25,000 nt of DNA from Owenia fusiformis (taxonomy: Eukaryota > Annelida > Polychaeta > Sabellida > Oweniidae): contig CAIIXF020000214.1 of NCBI GenBank assembly GCA_903813345.2, positions 1 to 25,000 of the forward strand, given 5' to 3'. The translations under genes and the position numbers were made by a program. Positions 11,629 to 21,300 of this stretch are shown in pieces (within the stretch, counting starts at the first letter, position 1; each line of letters begins with the position of its first letter). The notes below the pieces were generated by a model. It did not search any database. It was not told where the DNA came from and saw only the letters and a program-made list of their open reading frames with translations.

Positions 11629-14600
11629 TTACTCCCTCAGTCTATTGATAAGGATCTCTAGCATGTACCTCCTATAAAAGTCCACTAACTTTCTCCTCAT
11701 TGACAAAAAGAATGTTTTGTTGTAGGGAACACTGACAATGTGAATGCCTTTGTTAGTATAAATCACAAGATCACATGCGTCATAATTTGCACATCCAAGG
11801 GCCCCTTGTATTTGATAATAATATGCACTTGTCTCCTTGAGGCTCCACACATTATTTTCAACCACACATCCTCTCTCTGCCGCTGCCTGCTTTGGCGTCA
11901 TATTCCTACATTGGTAGGGACATTTAATTTCAATAAGTTTTTTTCCATGGCACTTACACGACACAATACCATCTGGTGATCCACCGATGCACGAGACATT
12001 TTTGTCAATGATCAGTCCTGGCTCAGTCACCTTGACATTGATGTGCGTGCGTCTCTGGACTCTAGTGTATAGCTTTCTTGCCTTAGACTCATTTTTTTTC
12101 CCCCATGCAATAGCTGCTGGTGGCTCATCAGAATTTATTGCATTTCCATCCATTAGGGACCTTGTAAGATTATTAGCATCTTGGGAACAATCTCGATTGA
12201 GTGTTTCCAAACGCGTACAGACACGTTTGAAATTAGATGAGGTTATCATCCCCTTGCGAGCCTCCCTCCAGTTAGGGTTTAGACTTTGTCCTCTTGTCTC
12301 CAGTTCAACTTTGGCTATTTCTTCTTGTGTGAATTTTGTATTTACCAGAAAGTTATTCATAGCTGTATTTGAGTCTACATTTTCCCCGCAAGCATTGGCA
12401 AATGATTTTGCCCTACCCATTAGGGATATGTCCACAATATCAGGATCAGGTGCTCCGCTGTCATCTGATGACGATGAAGACTCCTGGAGAATGTCCACTG
12501 CTGCACAGTCGTGGTCATTCTGGAAGTAATATGAGTATTTAAATATTGGCAGATATCAAAAGACAAATATGAGAGTTGTATCATAAGTCTAGTGATTTAA
12601 GCATTTAGGTGACAATTTAGGGAGTTTCAAAGGCAAATCTCACGAAGACAATACAATAGTTGAGATCTTAAAGTGATAGAAAATCCCTGCTCTGGGCAGC
12701 CATTTTGAATTCCCTGAGGCACATGTATCAGAAAACCAAAATCATTTTGATCTTCTCTAAAATTCTTTCAGTTTGAGTATAATATACAATATTATAAATG
12801 TAGCTAGAATTTGAAGAGATCAGAAAATCATTGCAAAATTCCACATTAGGAGCCATTCAAGTATAATAAAGATATACTTCAGAAAGATTTCAAAATTATG
12901 TGAATTTATGTTCCCCCCCCCCATACATGGCCCCTGGGGGTCAGGATGAAAAACACAGAAGATATGTGAAATAGATAGACGTTGTTGAAATACTATTATA
13001 AAATTTTAAACAATAGTATTTATTATTTTGGACCAAATATCTTTCCACGCAATATGAAGAAAATCTGTCAACTAGTATTCAAGTTATCTTCCTGATGGAC
13101 TGACTGACTGGTGGGGGACTTCACTTATATCCCTACCAAACTTCATTTGATTGGATGACATTCAAGTAATATAAAAATGTACTATTCCGACATTAACTTA
13201 TCATGGTTATATTTTAATCTTCTGTACTACTAGTACTCTAATTTTCATAGATCCTGCAGTAAAGAATACTGTATTAATCTATCAAAAAAATATTTGGTAT
13301 AACAGATATATTAGATAAGTAATGGTTACCATAGTAACTGGAAATAAAGGCACCCGGGGCAAGTAAAAATAATTGAGAGAATGAGCTTAATTAATCTTGT
13401 TTACATACATAATAAACTCTCATAAATTACAAAACACATTAAAATGTTAACTCGAATATGTTGTCAAATGCTTTTACTATAAAATAAATTGATCATGTGG
13501 ATTGTTTGGTGTCATAGGGGATGCTTACATGCTCCATTAGATGTGATACTAGACTCTGAGAATCACAGCTTAATGATCAGAAATGACTGAGAAAAATAAT
13601 GCATAGATGCAGGTATCATCAGAAAAATAATATTCACACTGATAAAAAGTTTAGTTTAGTACGAAAAATCCTTTGCTCATTCTATTAAAAGATGATCTAA
13701 AACAAAGAACAACATAAGATAAGATATCAACATAATATTACACCTTATGCGTTTCTATTATTTATCTAATATAAACTAAAGTGGAAAATCGACTTTCCGT
13801 GCAATATTTGACAAAACAGTTGTAGTGTCTAACATCACTTCTAATGAAGCATTACAATCATTCATTATGAGATCACACAATATTCACATGACCAGTATAA
13901 TAGTTTAAAACAGTCAGAAATATGTGGTATTTAACATTTTGATGTGTTTATTGGCTTATTTGACAACTTATTATGCATTTAACATGGTTAGTTGGGGCTA
14001 TTCCTGCACAATTTTTTAATTTGCCTCGGGTGCCTTGATTTCCTGTTACTATGGCAACCATTTCTTAAATAAATATTTCTGTTAAACCAAATATTCTTGG
14101 ATAGATTAATACAGCATTCTAAACGACACATCCTGTGAAAAATTCTTCAGAATATATTGACAAATAAAAAAATAAGAGAGATATTATGAGAACTTTATGA
14201 TATACCCTCGTAGAATATAACAGAACAGGTATACATGTACAGTGTAGCTTGGGGCCAGTGAAAATCATATCAATGTATCATTGTCTCACCAGTCAAGTCA
14301 CTGGTGATCCACTCGATTACGTTCGTTTTGGTAACAAAATGTCGGAACGTCGAAGGCACGATTTTTCTTTTTTCCTTATTTCACGCGTTGTAGGCAGAAT
14401 CCCCTCGACTTTTTTCACACAACGTGCATCAGTATCATATGTTTTAGAAAATGTACATGTTTGCGAAAAAATAGCTCAGAGGATAACAGAATCGTCGAAT
14501 TACTTCCTCACTTAAGTTACATAAACGGTTTTTCGAAAAACAGTTAAGATCTGCACTTTTTACCCAAACCGTTTATGTAACTTAAGTGAGGAAGTAAATC

Positions 14601-17395
14601 GATGATTCTGTTGTCTTCTGAACTATTTGTTCGCAAATATGTACAATTTCTTAAACATATGATACTGATACACGTTTGTGTTAAAAAATGTCGTGGGAAT
14701 TCTGCCTACAACGTGTAAAATAAGGAAACAAGAAAAATTGTACCTTCCGGAAGTTCCGACATTTTGTTACCAAAACTAACCGTTTTGGTAACCAGCGTAA
14801 TCGAGTGGATCACCAGTGCAAGTCTTGATTTAAGTCTACATGAATTGCAATATTTAGTCATGAGCCCCATTTTCCAAAAATGAGCCCAAATCTTAGAAAA
14901 CATTGCAGGTTGGCAGTCTTCGTTAGAACTCATTTAGTTTTCTACAACCAATATATTTTGACCTGGCCCCTTGCCACATATATACATTGTATGCAATATT
15001 CTTACCTCCTTAAGAGCTTTCCACCAATCCTTCAACTCTACCGGGTTAGTAGGGGTTCGATCCTCAGGGGCTCTAGGATCATACTCATCCATGGTCCGTC
15101 TCTTCCTGGGAGGCCCTTCAGTATCCACAGTATGGTACCTAAAATGAAGAACATAGAAAATGTCAAAGGAGCCTTAAAATGTTATCCCCCAAAAACAAGT
15201 CAAAATGTCATATACCTAGGTGGTGATTTTTGACAAAAGTTGTATTTAGCTGACCCCTCAGAACATAAAAGATGAGTGCAAAAGTAAACAGAAAATACTA
15301 TTGTGTATTCTTTGCTACATTTCCAGTTTAAGATGGTTTCAATATGGTTTAAATTTAAGGAGCCCTGGAACAACATCCCTCCACTTTATTAACATATTGG
15401 TTAAGTTACAACATACCAATAATGCCATTTCAAAGGGCAATATGGTGATACATACACCTATAAATAAGGTCAAGAAGACTGAAGAAGCAAGACCTGACTG
15501 CCACTAATTGAAAATTATATGCACTGAAGGATATCTCATTTCAAGGGGAACAATACCAGGCTGAAGTATCCATTCTGACCCGCCACTGTGACGTCACATA
15601 TTGCTCAAGTCAAAATTATAGTAAATGAAATATAAGCCTTATTAATACCATTAGCACAGAACCCATAAGGTGGTAATAATACTGCTTTTTAAACAAATAT
15701 CAATCTTACCTCGCCTGACTTAGGTCTAATCCTGTCACAGAAACAGATGAATCATCTGGCTTTGCGCGTCGTACCCACTGGCAGGGTCCACCTGTAACAG
15801 ATGCTGCATCTGACAGAAACTCATCTAGAGTAAACATGGCTGCACTGATATGCCTGCATGCTCCATCGGCCCTAAAAATACATGAAAGCAAGAATTTATA
15901 TTTGTATAAATTATCATTTCTAGTGTGAGCTAGCTTATGTTGAATACCTGCAATGGTATGGTAACAATAAATATTTTTCCCCTTATTGTAATGTTGAAGT
16001 CTCGATAAAAAAAAAGAATACAATTTTGCCAGGGAAAATGGAATCATTGAATGAACACACATAACATTATGGCCATGCACCATTTACTTGAGGTTATTCA
16101 AAAATATTTCACACACCCTCCTTGACATTCGCAGTATGCTGTCTCAATATCGCCTGCCATGGATAAGGCGATCCACAAACTGTAGGTGTCCTTATTAAGG
16201 TAGGTTTTATCACGCTGTGTTGGCCGGACACTTGCCTTTACGAAACAAAGCCCTCCCGAGACTGTATTCTCCAACATTAAAACATGCCTGTCTGCACACA
16301 GCCTGTAATCCTCAAGGCTCTTGTAGGCCTTAAGTGCCTTCCTATCATAGATGGCAGTACTCTGAGACAAGTAATTAAATATGTCTATTAAGGTAACTTA
16401 TAACTAAATCAAAAAATCCAAGATGGCCGAAACCAGGAAGCACATGGCATTTGAGTATAATCTGACCATCAAAATTAACTGTCTTTTGGTTGGATTTTCT
16501 CTCAATTTTTTAGTTCCACTTATCATTTATATAACCAGGCTCACTGTGGTAATGCAAATAGAAACAGTAAACATTTTGGAATGGGAATTTGAGTCCTCTG
16601 AAAATGTGACAGAAAAATTGACAAAAAGAGTAGCACGGCAAAGGTCCCTGAACATTTTTTTTCTAATTTCTCTGAAACATCCCTTTAATATAGCCCAAAA
16701 TGGAAGGAGCTTTAGAATTTTGAAATCTCTCATACAAATTAAAAAAATAGAAAAAAACAATTTGAGAAGTGTACTTTTTTCCTTATTTTGATCCCAATTT
16801 TTTTATCGGTAATTTTTCAAATTTCCGTTGCTCCTTCATTTTTGATATATGTTTGAAGTATATTTTCTGAAATGTTCAGATATTTTGAATCAGCGGTTTT
16901 TCACCGGCTACTCCTAGAAAAAAATCTTCTCAAATTCTTTAAACGGCACTTTTTTTTCTCAAACTAACGTTTTTTGTTGTTCTTTGATGTCTTTGTATTG
17001 ATTACAGTGTACAAGCATATTGTGAAATAATAAAAACGACTTCTCAGGAAGAGTTTGAAAATTTCAAGATTGTGAAATTTTCTATTTTTTCTGAAAATCG
17101 ATTAAGTTAACAGTCACCTTAAGCCAAATGGTGGAAAATCCTGGAACTGTTGTGTGAAGTTCAGCCTAAGAGGATCTTCTCTAAATCCAAGCCTACGGAG
17201 GTGATCCAGGGACGATCTGTTTCCAGGAACTGCACTTTGCAGATCTGGATTTTGAGGAAGATCCAGCTTGGAAACTGCCTCGGCAATCCTCACCAACTCA
17301 GGCTTGTTGTATCCACTACACGTCACTTTCCGCTCGCCCAACCAACGCTTGAGATCTTCCACTTTCCAAGACAGGAAATTTTCCTGCCGATTCAT
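11629..17395 (-). CDS. SAP + SWIM zinc finger + YqaJ nuclease protein of the transposon
   Basis: This is the second protein of ISL2EU-type transposons, an accessory nuclease whose exact role is unknown. Exons are 17395-17118, 16359-16117, 15871-15710, 15138-15006 and 12519-11629. All joins are GT-AG and keep frame, giving 568 aa. Residues 8-41 are a SAP DNA-binding motif (VEDLKRWLGERKV). A SWIM zinc finger spans the exon 2/3 join: Cys169, Cys171, Cys179 and His181 (CxCx7CxH). PPRKRR near 235 is a possible nuclear signal. The YqaJ/lambda-exonuclease fold fills exon 5: RKGMITSSNF, AWGKKNE, Asp455 (GGSPDG), Glu469-x-Lys471 (LIEIKCPY) and the QIQ helix at 508-510. The start lies 150 bp inside the transposon end. 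Intron 1 is almost entirely a MITE that interrupts conserved coding sequence, so splicing there would drop about nine residues. Intron 4 is 2.5 kb and holds two fold-backs. Confidence 0.85.
13252..14135. repeat. Old fold-back element in intron 4
   Basis: The left arm (about 13252-13460) and right arm (about 13936-14135) are reverse complements with many differences. Well-matched cores are CTGTATTAATCTATC, AATATTTGGT, TGGTTRCCATAGTAAC and AAGGCACCCG on one strand. The inner arms still share CATAATAA and AAAATGTTAA. The ~470-bp centre is not coding. The ends are approximate and no target duplication was recognised. Confidence 0.6.
14299..14818. mobile_element. 520-bp fold-back MITE with 5-bp target duplication
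   Basis: The arms 14299-14531 and 14566-14818 are long reverse complements around a ~35-bp loop. The outer ends are CACTGGTGATCCACTCGATT and its reverse complement; the inner ends are CACTTAAGTTACATAAACGG and its reverse complement. CAAGT flanks both ends (14294-14298 and 14819-14823), a perfect 5-bp duplication. Termini starting CAC with a 5-bp duplication resemble Transib elements, but no transposase is present, so the family is tentative. It inserted into intron 4 of the nuclease gene and has no coding capacity. Confidence 0.8.
16392..17118. mobile_element. TTAA-type MITE that makes up intron 1 of the nuclease gene
   Basis: The ends GGTAACTTATAACTAAATC (16392) and, reversed from 17118, GGTGACTGTTAACTTAATC match at 15 of 19 positions. 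TTAA flanks both sides (16388-16391 and 17119-17122), the duplication typical of piggyBac- and Kolobok-related elements. On the minus strand the right end supplies AAG|GTGACT, a good splice donor. If the element and one TTAA are removed, the coding frame reads straight through as FGL-IDIFNYLSQ-STAIY. The insertion therefore broke an originally continuous exon. The interior is AT-rich; the 122-aa plus-strand frame at 16423-16791 lies in it and resembles no protein family. Confidence 0.78.
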
Positions 17396-17455
17396 CGTAG
17401 ATATTTGCGTATTTGTGATTATGATGGAGAAATTGTTTTGCGTGTATTGAAAAGT

Positions 17456-17545
17456 AATGGCGTCCGAGATTTTCTGGCCCGAGATTTTCGAAAACGGGAT
17501 TTCGCGAGATTTTGCGATACTACCCGGGGATTTAGAAACTATACT
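17456..17545 (-). repeat. Right terminal inverted repeat of the ISL2EU-like element
   Basis: This is the reverse complement of the left end, with 23 bp perfect at 17523-17545. The subterminal part holds three copies of CGAGATTTT (about 17464, 17480 and 17505). These are candidate binding sites for the THAP-domain transposase, which is an inference from how THAP transposases bind subterminal sites. The same stretch is the presumed promoter and 5' UTR of the minus-strand nuclease gene. Confidence 0.78.
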
Positions 17546-17785
17546 ATTAATTTGACTTTTAAGACCAACACCCGGTATAAAAGGAGAGGGGGCTGCCAAA
17601 TATGTCTGTTTGAAATCTTTGTATCCATAGAAACTAGTCAATTTCAATTAATTTTAAGTGTTTTATCAGTAAATTGGGTTTTTTGTTTTGAAACTTGTTG
17701 TAGTTATGTTTTAACATTTGGGAAACACAAAGTATGTGTTGTTTGGTAAAAATATTTTAATTTTGAATAAAAACAAGACAAAGTC

Positions 17786-18005
17786 ACCAAATTGGATGTA
17801 AATCCTCGGCATCAGTCCCCGGGGCATCAGTATATCTTGCCCTCTAGTAACTGTTATGTTGAATGCATAAGTATTAAGGGCATATGGACTTAGTATAACC
17901 AAATTGGATGTAGATCCATAGCGCCAGTATTTCTTGCAGTCTCGTAACTTTTATGTTGAATGCATAAGTATTAAAGGCATATGAATCTAGTATCACCAAA
18001 ATGGG
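17786..18005. repeat. Tandem repeat, 97-112 bp unit, two copies plus a stub
   Basis: Units begin ACCAAATTGGATGTA at 17786 and 17898, and a third partial copy starts ACCAAAATGGGTACGG at 17995. They share CTTGC, GTAACT, TATGTTGAATGCATAAGTAT and GGCATATG. The first unit is longer because of about 15 extra bases around a second GGCATCAGT word. Confidence 0.75.
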
Positions 18006-18186
18006 TACGGATTGTTTTCAAAATGTATCAATTGGTAGTTATGTAAGCAAAGTATAAATAATACCACAACTAATCAACAAAGTGTCATTTATATGTAAAG
18101 AGTGACGCATTTGCATTTGCAATCATCATAATATAACCATAAAACAGCTTAGCGTAAGGTGAATGAAATTCATCTTGATATACAGT

Positions 18187-18193
18187 TATATAA
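18187..18193 (+). promoter_or_regulatory. Candidate TATA box of the LamG gene
   Basis: TATATAA lies inside the 14-bp palindrome CAGTTATATAACTG, about 120 bases upstream of the start codon at 18315. A start site 25-30 bases downstream would give a ~95-base leader. TATAAAAG at 17576-17583 is an alternative with a longer leader. Neither can be confirmed from sequence. Confidence 0.3.
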
Positions 18194-18314
18194 CTGGTAA
18201 CTTTATAATGTGAAATTGTGCTGCGGGGATTGAATAACAGATGGGTTGAGACTTTTCTAACATAATAGAAAAACGTTTAATTGATAATAAGTGATATGCT
18301 CTGCGAGAACAGAA

Positions 18315-21300
18315 ATGTCTGTGCCAAATGAGAAAGCAGAAAATAGCAAAAGAACAATGGAAAACCAGAATACTTCAAATATCTGCAACTGTTCCAAAAA
18401 ACAAATTATCATATCATGCGTTGTTTTTGGTATAATAGCAGCGGCGATTGCTATTCCAGCTGTGCTGCTCTTAAAAGATATTACTGTTGGTGAGTTAAGT
18501 TTGATTTATATTAGTAAATGGTCTATCAAACTAAAATGTTTGTATTGTATATTTTGTCATCTTGATCTGTCAATATATTAAATATGACTAATAGAATACA
18601 CAAGAAAATTAACTACTTCATGTTATCACTGGCGTTTAACGTTACTTTTACCTACTGTTGTGTAACATATAGATCCCGGCACATGTATCTCTATGTTTTT
18701 TTTATTAAATCCTTTGTTTTTTTTGTTTTTATTCATTGATAATTTTTTCCAATGATCTGAATGTAATCGAAAAGGCGACATTTCAATTAAGTTGCGACAA
18801 ATGGAGCGTAGAAATCCACCATGAACTAAAATATCCCATACTTTGACGTGTTACAGGTACATAAAGCAGGTTTGTAAAAACTTATATTTTCATCAGCGGG
18901 TAGATATAGCTTTACGCCCCGCTCTGAGCGGGCAGATATAGTATATCTGCCCCCTACGTCATAATCGCCGTTCGCATATTGGTTCTTTTTTGCACGAACG
19001 TTCGCATATTTACTGTAAACGGCAATGGAGAAAAACGCAGACAATCGCGATCTGTTTGATGGTTTAAAGAAGGGAAGGCGCATACGTATCCTTGTTAATA
19101 ATCAACGATACAAGAAAATAAATGTGGATGTACTGTAATGACCCGAGGGCGCCCCAGGGGATTAACTAATTAATTAACAACTAACGAGCATAGTGTAACA
19201 AGCCAGATAAAGAAATTGAAAGAAAGGACTAAATTCAATGCCCCGTGTGGGAATCGAACCTGGGACCCTTGGATCCAAAGTGTGATGCTCTACCGACTGA
19301 GCTAAAGAGGCTTAAGCAACTTGTTATCAAGGGTCGTTACACTATCTCCCCCTTTGAAAGGACCACGCCCTCGTGGTCAGCCCTGCTTCCCTAGCAGTGA
19401 CTACCATATACACAAGGGCGCAAAGGATACAACCAATGCTCTGATCCCACTTCTGACACCAATGTAATGACCCGAGGGCGCCCCAGGGGAATAACTAATT
19501 AACTAACAACTAACGAGCATAGTGTAACAAGCCAGATAAAGAAATTGAAAGAAAGGGTGCTAAATTCAATGCCCCGTGTGGGAATCGAACCTGGGACCCT
19601 TGGATCCAAAGTCTGATGCTCTACCGACTGAGCTAAAGAGGCTTAAGCCACTACAGCCGGACTGTAGTAGCAACTTGTTATCAAGGGTCGTTACAGTACA
19701 TCTGAAAGAACAGGAAAATTTTGCAAAATAAACATCTTAGAAAATACTCTAGCATTGGCTATTACACATACTGACCCCCTGTGTACTAACACTACACTGT
19801 CCACATAATGGTTAAATATTTGTATATGTACACTTGGAATCATTGATACTTCCCTTCCTCATATTATGTCCATTCTTCCCCAAGAGTCTAGAAACGCTAG
19901 TCCCATCCCTTAGATAACATGCCTCTCTGTTATGAGAAAATACTAATATTAAAGCTAAAATAATTTTACCCAATTTCTAGTACGTCTCATTTTTCGAAAA
20001 AATGTTTCGAATGTTGATGACAGATTGCGTGAACTATTTAAAAAAGCCATTCTTTTGTAAACCAATGAGAAACTATCGACTCGCCTCAATTCAAAGAGAA
20101 AGAAATCCATTCATCTCGTAAAATATATTATTGCGTTCAAAATTAATTCCGTGTATTCGACAACACATGATAGTTTCCTTCAGAATCTTTCACCGGCCCG
20201 TATTTTTACTTGCAGGGGATTTGAATGAGGGAGAGTACAAAAGGCTATACTCTCCAATGTCAATGAAGATGACCGACCCGGTTTATTATATCTCATTCGA
20301 TGACACGTATGGAAACACACTACAAGGCACGAATATTAATGGCACACTATACAATAACCCTCAAGTCATAGCCTCAAAAGTGGGACGTGGTCTATCACTT
20401 GATGGCAACAACCAATGGGTTGATCTTGGGATGCATGAAAATGAATGCTTCGGGGACCTCAATTTGTGTTCCATGGGTTACACACTCGCCATGTGGATAA
20501 AGTTTGGCGCCAAAAATACCGATGAAATGTATTATTTCTCAAGTGGCGATCAAAATGGGAACTCCAGCGGAACAGATATATTTATTCAGAATGGAATTCT
20601 GTGGGCCAGGCTGAGTACCATAGTGTGGACGTGGGAGGCTCGATTCATGAATCCTCTACCGCATGAATGGACACACATGTTGCTGACTTGGAGGAATGAC
20701 GAGGGGCTCCAGTTGTTCATAAATGGCCAAAATAAATCGACAGATCGCACTGGTAAGCAGCGTAGAATAGAGGTGGAAACTTATAGAAATGTCAAACATT
20801 GAAACCATACGTTCAGATGATTTCTTCTGCATTTTTGGAAAATTTGTGTAAAATAATTCGATAGATAGTTAAGTTTGTTTTTCACACTGAAACACTAATT
20901 TTGAATTTAGAGAATAAATATTTTTAAGAGTCATAGGAAACTGGCTTCCATACTTCATAAAAGGGAACCCAGGACCTCCCGCTCTCGAGTCAGACGCTCT
21001 ACCCCTGAGCGATAGGGGCTAGCCACTACAGCTGAGACTGTAGTAGCGACTTGCTATCGAAGGTCATTCCATTATCAAGAATTGCACCCAGACTTGGGTG
21101 AACATAGTAGATAATTGTTTTTTACTGTAGAGTATCTTTCCTTGATTGTAACAGTGGTTTTGATTGGCTGGTGATTTAAGGACTTTATGAACACTTGGTT
21201 ACATAATACCAGAAATAGCCAAGCTTGACCAAGGATATGGAAAGTGTAACATATATCCCCTTGGACCAAGGATGACCGTCTTCTAGAAGCAACCTAAAAA

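Larger units (their letters stand above)
12520..15005 (-). other. Intron 4 of the SAP-SWIM-YqaJ gene
   Basis: The intron starts GTAAGA and ends TTACTTCCAG on the minus strand. It is AT-rich and non-coding, with a C10 run at 12913-12922, an old fold-back at about 13252-14135 and a younger fold-back at 14299-14818. No gene was seen on either strand. Confidence 0.7.
5670..17545. mobile_element. ISL2EU-like DNA transposon, complete, 11.9 kb, two genes
   Basis: The ends are inverted repeats: the first 20 bases AGTATAGTTTCTAAATCCCC plus GGG at 5670-5692 match the reverse complement of 17523-17545 perfectly (23 bp). Similarity resumes further in: TCGGGCCA and GCCATT occur at matching distances of about 65-95 bp from both ends. 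AT lies directly outside each end (5668-5669 and 17546-17547), fitting the 2-bp AT duplication known for ISL2EU elements. Inside are a THAP/DDE transposase (plus) and a YqaJ-nuclease protein (minus), the gene pair known from that superfamily. The genes converge, with 2.7 kb between their stops. The size is enlarged by introns and nested MITEs. All DDE residues and all exon joins are intact, so this copy was probably active recently, apart from the MITE in the nuclease gene. Confidence 0.82.
17546..18314. other. Right flank of the transposon and upstream region of the LamG gene
   Basis: This stretch is non-coding. It holds TATAAAAG at 17576-17583, a tandem repeat at 17786-18000, and a palindrome CAGTTATATAACTG at 18183-18196. 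No open frame of note is seen. Confidence 0.5.
19134..19695 (-). mobile_element. Helenus-type TRIM (miniature LTR retrotransposon with tRNA-like LTRs)
   Basis: Read on the minus strand, two LTRs (19695-19463, 233 bp; 19341-19134, 208 bp) start TGTAACGACCC and end GGGTCATTACA, the usual TG...CA. One base after the 5' LTR lies an 18-base primer-binding site complementary to the 3' end of tRNA-Leu. AAAGGGGGAGA precedes the 3' LTR as the polypurine tract. The internal part is only 121 bp and non-coding, so movement needs enzymes from elsewhere. GTAC flanks both ends (19130-19133 and 19696-19699), the 4-bp duplication reported for animal Helenus elements. Each LTR carries a tRNA-like segment with A and B boxes. 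The LTRs differ mainly by loss of a 23-base hairpin segment in the 3' LTR. Confidence 0.9.
18490..20215 (+). other. Intron 1 of the LamG gene
   Basis: The intron runs from GTGAGT to TTACTTGCAG. It contains two overlapping small hairpins at 18918-18952 and the complete TRIM element at 19134-19695. The remainder is AT-rich with no gene. Confidence 0.75.

Noticed and set aside
16423-16791. 122-aa plus-strand open frame with hydrophobic N-terminus
   Set aside because: It lies wholly inside the TTAA-flanked MITE, antisense to an intron, overlaps another open frame on the other strand, and resembles no family.
5670-17545. Classical PIF-Harbinger element with a MYB/SANT partner
   Set aside because: The flanks show AT rather than a 3-bp duplication, the transposase has a THAP domain, and the partner carries SAP-SWIM-YqaJ rather than MYB, which fits ISL2EU better.
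17396-17647. Upstream in-frame extension of the SAP exon beginning MKLTSFYGYK
   Set aside because: It starts outside the transposon end at 17545. The Met at 17395 lies inside the element, directly before the SAP domain, and is the better start.
18826-19083. 85-aa minus-strand open frame in LamG intron 1
   Set aside because: It has no domain, covers the overlapping hairpins, and has no splice or promoter context.
19240-19311. tRNA gene on the minus strand (and its copy at 19571-19642)
   Set aside because: The A and B boxes are present, but the T stem does not pair and the anticodon arm is a palindrome. Both copies lie at the same place inside LTRs, so they are parts of the TRIM, not tRNA genes.
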